From: Saccharopolyspora elongata
GTDB taxonomy: Bacteria; Actinomycetota; Actinomycetes; Mycobacteriales; Pseudonocardiaceae
NCBI RefSeq assembly: GCF_004348985.1
Contig: NZ_SMKW01000002.1
Coordinates: 124,001-188,000, forward strand
DNA: 64,000 nt
Direction: 5' to 3'
Below, piece by piece: positions 60,684-64,000 of this stretch. Position 1 is the first letter of the stretch. Each line of letters begins with the position of its first letter. The notes under the pieces were generated by a model that searched no databases, was not told where the DNA came from, and saw nothing but the letters and a program-made list of their open reading frames with translations. Position numbers and translations under genes: made by a program.

Positions 60684-62249
60684 GTGGCTGAGGGTGGCTG
60701 GGATCTGATCGTGGTCGGGGCCGGTTCCGCGGGGTCCGCCCTGGCAGTCCGGGCCGCGGAGCAGGGGAGGCGGGTGCTGCTCCTGGAGGCCGGCCCGGAC
60801 TACCGCTCTGCCGAGATGCCGGAGGTGTGGCGGTCGCCGAACCCGATGCGCGCGCTGCTGGATCCCGACGCCGGGCGGCACCTCGTGTGGCAGGGGCTCA
60901 CCGCGGCGCGGACCGAGAAGCAGGCCCCGGAGCCGTTCTGGCGCGGCCGAGGGGTCGGCGGCAGTTCGGCGATCAACGGGCAGATCGCGATCCGCCCGCC
61001 GATGGCGGACTTCGAGGACTGGGCCTGCGCGGGATGCGACGGCTGGGCTCCCCGGGACGTGCTGCCGTACTTCGCGAAGCTGGAGGACGACGAGGAGTTC
61101 GGCGACGCCCCGTACCACGGGCGCGGCGGCCCGGTCCCGGTCTACCGGACGCCCCAGGCGGAGTGGGGAGCGGTGGACGCGGCGCTGCACCGGGCCGCGC
61201 TGGCGGCGGGGCACGGGTGGGCCGCCGATGTGAACGCCCCTGGTGCGACGGGGATTTCGCCGTATCCGATCAACTCGCGGCTCGGCCGCCGGGTGTCCAC
61301 CAACGACGCCTACCTCGAACCGGCCAGGGCGCTGGCCGGCCTCGTGATCCGAGGCGACGCCGTCGTGGACCGGGTCATCGTGTCCGGCGGGCGAGCGGTC
61401 GGCGTGGAGATCCTCGTCGACGGGACGATGAGCCGCGAGCACGCGGACCAGGTCGTGCTGAGCGCCGGTGCGATCCACACGCCGGCGATCCTGCTGCGAT
61501 CCGGCATCGGCCCGGCCGCCCACCTGCGCTCGCTGGGCATCGACGTGCTGCGGGACCTGCCGGTCGGCCAGGGCCTGCAGGACCACCCGGTGGTCTTCGT
61601 CGGCATCCCGCTGAACGAGGAGTCGGCGGTGCGCACGCCCGACGACCGGCACACGAACGTCTGCATCCGCTACACCAGCGACCACCCGGCGGCCCAGGCC
61701 GACGACATGATGGTCATCGCGGCCAACCAGAGCGTGCTCGCGATGGAGATCGCCGACGTCCGCTTCGGCGCGGGGTCCTTCGGCGTGTGGAACAACCAGG
61801 TCTACTCGCGCGGATCGGTCGGCCTGACCTCGACCGACCCGACGGCGCAGCCGGAGGTGCGCGAACGCATGCTCTCCGACGAGCGGGATCTGGCGCGGCT
61901 GCGCAGCGGCATCCGCCACCTGGTCGAGCTGGTGCGCGGCGACGAGGTCGCGGCGATCACGGCGTTCTCGCCGGACCGGCTCAACGAGACGTTGCTCGCG
62001 GCCGTCGACGACGACGCGGAGCTGGACGACTACCTGCTCGCGACGGCGGCCGACGCGCAGCACGCGACCAGCACGTGCCGGATGGGAAGCCCGTCGGATC
62101 CGGCGACGGTGGTCGATCCCGGCTGCCGGGTGCTGGGCGTGGAGGGGCTCCGCGTGGTCGACGCGTCGATCTTCCCGACGGTTCCCCGCGCGAACACCAA
62201 CCTCGCGGCGATCATGGCGGGCGAGCTCATGGCCGACCGCCTCGGCTGA
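60684..62249 (+). CDS. GMC-family FAD-dependent oxidoreductase
   Basis: A 521-residue GMC oxidoreductase. The FAD motif WDLIVVGAGSAGSALAVRAA is near residues 6-25, GMC signature 1 near FWRGRGVGGSSAINGQIAIR (about 88-107), signature 2 near LSAGAIHTPAILLRSGIG (about 262-279), and the C-terminal catalytic His region HATSTCRMGSPSDPATVVDP with VVDASIFPTVPRANTNLAAI. Substrates are alcohols such as choline or sugars; none can be assigned. GTG 60684 is preferred over GTG 60681 for spacing to AGGAGG. Convergent with the IclR-type gene. Confidence 0.92.
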   Translation: MAEGGWDLIVVGAGSAGSALAVRAAEQGRRVLLLEAGPDYRSAEMPEVWRSPNPMRALLDPDAGRHLVWQGLTAARTEKQAPEPFWRGRGVGGSSAINGQIAIRPPMADFEDWACAGCDGWAPRDVLPYFAKLEDDEEFGDAPYHGRGGPVPVYRTPQAEWGAVDAALHRAALAAGHGWAADVNAPGATGISPYPINSRLGRRVSTNDAYLEPARALAGLVIRGDAVVDRVIVSGGRAVGVEILVDGTMSREHADQVVLSAGAIHTPAILLRSGIGPAAHLRSLGIDVLRDLPVGQGLQDHPVVFVGIPLNEESAVRTPDDRHTNVCIRYTSDHPAAQADDMMVIAANQSVLAMEIADVRFGAGSFGVWNNQVYSRGSVGLTSTDPTAQPEVRERMLSDERDLARLRSGIRHLVELVRGDEVAAITAFSPDRLNETLLAAVDDDAELDDYLLATAADAQHATSTCRMGSPSDPATVVDPGCRVLGVEGLRVVDASIFPTVPRANTNLAAIMAGELMADRLG

Positions 62250-62261
62250 CGGTGCGGCGGC

Positions 62262-63038
62262 TCAGATGAGCTGGGCGTGCAGCTCGTCGGCCGCCTCCTG
62301 CAGCAGCGCCAGGACGTCGCCGTGCATGGTCTCGGGCGAGATCCGCTCGATGTTGCACCCGACGTGCAGCGCCGCGATCACCCGCCCGTCCCACCGGCGC
62401 AGGGGCACGGCGATCGAATGGGCGCCCGGCTCCACGTCGTTCGCGACGTAGCAGTACCCGACGCGCTCGATCCCGGCGAGGGCATCGGCCCGGGCCCCGG
62501 CCGCGTCGAGCGCGCCGGGGCGCTCCTGCTCCGGCAGGTGCGCGAGGAGGACCTTGCCGAGGGAGGAGATGCTCGCCGGAGTCCGGAAGCCGATGCCGCT
62601 GCCCACCTGGATCAGCTGGTTCGGCACCGCGCGGGCGATCACGACCGCGTCCGCTCCGTCGAGCACGGCGACGGAGCACGCTTCCTGCAGCCGCGCACAG
62701 ATCCGGTCGCACACCGGCTGCATGACCGCGCCGGTGACGTTCGAGGTCAGGTATCCGGCCGCGAGCCGCAGGATTCGCGGGCTGAGTTCGTACGCGCGGC
62801 CTTCGGCGCGGACGTAGCCGAGGTGTTCGAGGGTCAGCACGGCGCGCCGCACGGTGGCGCGGGACAGGTCGAGCTTGCGCGCCAGGTCGGCCTGCGTCAG
62901 TCGCCGGTTCTCGCCGTCGAAGGCCGCGAGCACGGCCAAGCCCCGGGCCAGCGCCTCGGAGAAGTCCGCCGCGTTCGGTGCGCCGGCGAGCTGCCGTTGC
63001 TTCCGGGCGGCGCTGTCGGCGTCCGCGAGTCGTCCCAA
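62262..63038 (-). CDS. IclR-family transcriptional regulator
   Basis: A 258-residue regulator. The winged helix lies at about 35-85 (ALARGLAVLAAFDGENRRLT, ADLARKLDLSRATVRRAVLT, LEHLGYVRAEGRAYEL) and the effector domain follows (CSVAVLDGADAVVIARAVPN, GKVLLAHLPEQER, GIERVGYCYVANDVEPGAHS, PLRRWDGRVIAALHVG). PcaR-like members control aromatic-acid or related catabolism. TTG 63038 is the best in-frame start I find before unrelated sequence; earlier codons lack starts. Likely controls its GMC neighbour. Confidence 0.87.
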   Translation of the reverse strand: MGRLADADSAARKQRQLAGAPNAADFSEALARGLAVLAAFDGENRRLTQADLARKLDLSRATVRRAVLTLEHLGYVRAEGRAYELSPRILRLAAGYLTSNVTGAVMQPVCDRICARLQEACSVAVLDGADAVVIARAVPNQLIQVGSGIGFRTPASISSLGKVLLAHLPEQERPGALDAAGARADALAGIERVGYCYVANDVEPGAHSIAVPLRRWDGRVIAALHVGCNIERISPETMHGDVLALLQEAADELHAQLI

Positions 63039-63140
63039 GGTGCCATTCCCGTTCGGCGGCGGTGGTTTTCCGGCAACGTAATCGCCGAACTTCCGTGCGT
63101 CAATCGAACTGCGCGGCGGGGATGGCAAGATGGGGCCGTT

Positions 63141-64000
63141 ATGCTCGACTTCCCCGATCTTCCCGTGCGTGCCGTGCTCGACGACGTCACCCGTGCTCTC
63201 GCGGAGCACGGCACGGCGGTCCTGGTGGCGCCTCCCGGCACCGGGAAGACGACGCTCGTGCCGTTGGCGTTGGCGGAGCAGGGGTTTCGCGTCGTGGTGG
63301 CGGAGCCACGGCGGCTGGCCACCCGGGCCGCGGCGGAGCGCATGGCGAGCCTGCTCGGCGAAGAGGTCGGGCAGCGCGTGGGCTACTCGGTGCGGGGTGA
63401 GCGCCGTCGCGGCGCGGCGACGGTCGTCGAGGTGGTGACCTCCGGCCTGCTGGTGCGGCGGCTGCAATCGGATCCCGAGCTGACCGGCGTCGACGTCGTG
63501 ATGCTCGACGAATGCCACGAGCGGCACCTGGACGCGGACCTCCTGCTGGCGCTGCTGCTGGACGCCCGGGGCGGGCTGCGCCCGGACCTGCGGGTGCTGG
63601 CGACGTCGGCCACGGTGGCGGCCGGTCGGGCCGCGGAGCTGCTCGGCGGCGCACCGGTGCTGGAGGCGCACGCGCGGACCCATCCGGTCCGGACCTCGTA
63701 CCTGCCGCCGACACGTGGGGAGCGGATCGAGGCGTGCGTGGCGCGGGCGGTGCGCACCGCGCTGGCCGAGCAGGACGGCGACGTGCTGGCGTTCCTGCCC
63801 GGTGCCGGCGAGATCCGCCGCGTCGCGAACCAGCTGGGCGAGTCCGATGTGGACGTTCTGCCGCTGCACGGACGACTGCCGCACGCGCAGCAGGATTCGG
63901 CTCTGCGAATGGGGAAGCGGCGCCGCGTGGTGCTGGCCACGGCGGTCGCCGAGTCGAGTCTGACCGTGCCCGGGGTGCGCGCCGTCGTCGACTCGGGCCT
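63141..64000 (+). CDS. hrpB: ATP-dependent helicase HrpB, cut by window edge
   Basis: The first 286 residues of a DExH-box helicase: Walker A VAPPGTGKTTLVPLALA near residue 30, AEPRRLATRAAAERMASLLG, VGYSVRGERR, VVTSGLLVRRLQSDPEL, motif II VVMLDECHERH, motif III LATSAT, then DVLAFLPGAGEIRRVANQL and the beginning of motif VI (ATAVAESSLTVPGVRAVVDS). These motifs and their order match HrpB, an RNA/DNA helicase of the DEAH/HrpA class. The ATG at 63141 follows a short gap from the divergent IclR gene. The C-terminal half lies beyond the window. Confidence 0.92.
   Translation, partial: MLDFPDLPVRAVLDDVTRALAEHGTAVLVAPPGTGKTTLVPLALAEQGFRVVVAEPRRLATRAAAERMASLLGEEVGQRVGYSVRGERRRGAATVVEVVTSGLLVRRLQSDPELTGVDVVMLDECHERHLDADLLLALLLDARGGLRPDLRVLATSATVAAGRAAELLGGAPVLEAHARTHPVRTSYLPPTRGERIEACVARAVRTALAEQDGDVLAFLPGAGEIRRVANQLGESDVDVLPLHGRLPHAQQDSALRMGKRRRVVLATAVAESSLTVPGVRAVVDSG

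Noticed and set aside
1-64000. CRISPR array, tRNA/rRNA genes, integrase or transposase
   Set aside because: I looked for regularly spaced repeats, cloverleaf-like GGTTCGAATCC ends and recombinase motifs and found none. A tRNAscan or ISfinder run would settle it.

Overview
This is a GC-rich actinobacterial chromosome segment, roughly 70% G+C. GTG and TTG starts are frequent, Shine-Dalgarno sites are short GGAGG-type, and ATGA/GTGA stop-start overlaps are common. A four-gene conservon (sensor kinase, roadblock, DUF742, small GTPase), DivIVA-domain repeat proteins, DUF418, TIGR04222 and NB-ARC/NACHT proteins point to a filamentous actinomycete. Pseudonocardiaceae, and Saccharopolyspora in particular, is my best guess; this is inferred from gene content only. 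I saw no rRNA, tRNA, CRISPR array, integrase or intact transposase.

Layout. 1-6.1 kb: a divergent FAH-family hydrolase and SDR pair, a MerR-PP2C fusion, a frameshifted NUDIX gene, a DUF418 membrane protein and a secreted phosphodiester glycosidase. 6.3-8.0 kb: accessory material, namely the remnant of a NACHT-LRR gene, a TIGR04222 protein with a 32-residue Gly-rich ORF just downstream, and a ~145 bp inverted-repeat element. 8.3-12.9 kb: an MHYT membrane protein followed by the conservon, closed by a strong hairpin. 12.9-16.1 kb: an asparagine module (GntR regulator, asparagine permease, asparaginase). 16.3-18.7 kb: PhoD phosphatase plus a PL4-like binding protein. 19.1-26.5 kb: a YcxB-like protein, an NB-ARC STAND protein with an amyloid-like N-terminus and a membrane C-terminus, an XRE regulator divergent from an aldo/keto reductase, and a large secreted PIG-L deacetylase. 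26.5-28.9 kb: an intergenic region with a long palindrome and two DnaA-box-like sites, a membrane protein, a gene fragment and an ARMT1-like (DUF89) protein. 28.9-30.9 kb: L-2-hydroxyglutarate oxidase and a divergent GntR regulator sharing an obvious operator.

31.0-38.7 kb looks like a heterocycle or purine salvage region: a PucR regulator, an amidohydrolase, an adenosine/adenine deaminase, and a divergent THI5/SsuA-like ABC importer (binding protein, ATPase, two permeases). 38.7-47.7 kb: an S4 RNA-binding protein, a lipoprotein, DUF5996, a very large EAL-CBS-GGDEF-PAS-GGDEF-EAL protein, a GH15 enzyme, (S)-ureidoglycine aminohydrolase and an HxlR regulator. 47.8-50.7 kb: two beta-oxidation genes. 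50.7-55.9 kb: an SDR with divergent TetR, an LLM flavoenzyme, DinB-like, DUF427 and DivIVA-repeat proteins. 55.9-58.6 kb: a methionine-type ABC importer (metQ-metN-metI order) with an upstream ORF carrying a Cys-Cys pair. 58.8-60.5 kb: a tightly overlapping operon (small membrane protein, TetR, CPBP protease) behind a palindromic operator. 60.7-64.0 kb: a GMC oxidoreductase, a convergent IclR regulator and the start of an HrpB-type helicase.

Most of the window is ordinary chromosomal housekeeping and catabolism. The least ordinary items are the NB-ARC protein with an amyloid-like motif, the decayed NACHT-LRR gene, the TIGR04222 and Gly-rich peptide pair, the six-domain cyclic-di-GMP protein, and the Cys-Cys upstream ORF at the methionine-type importer.
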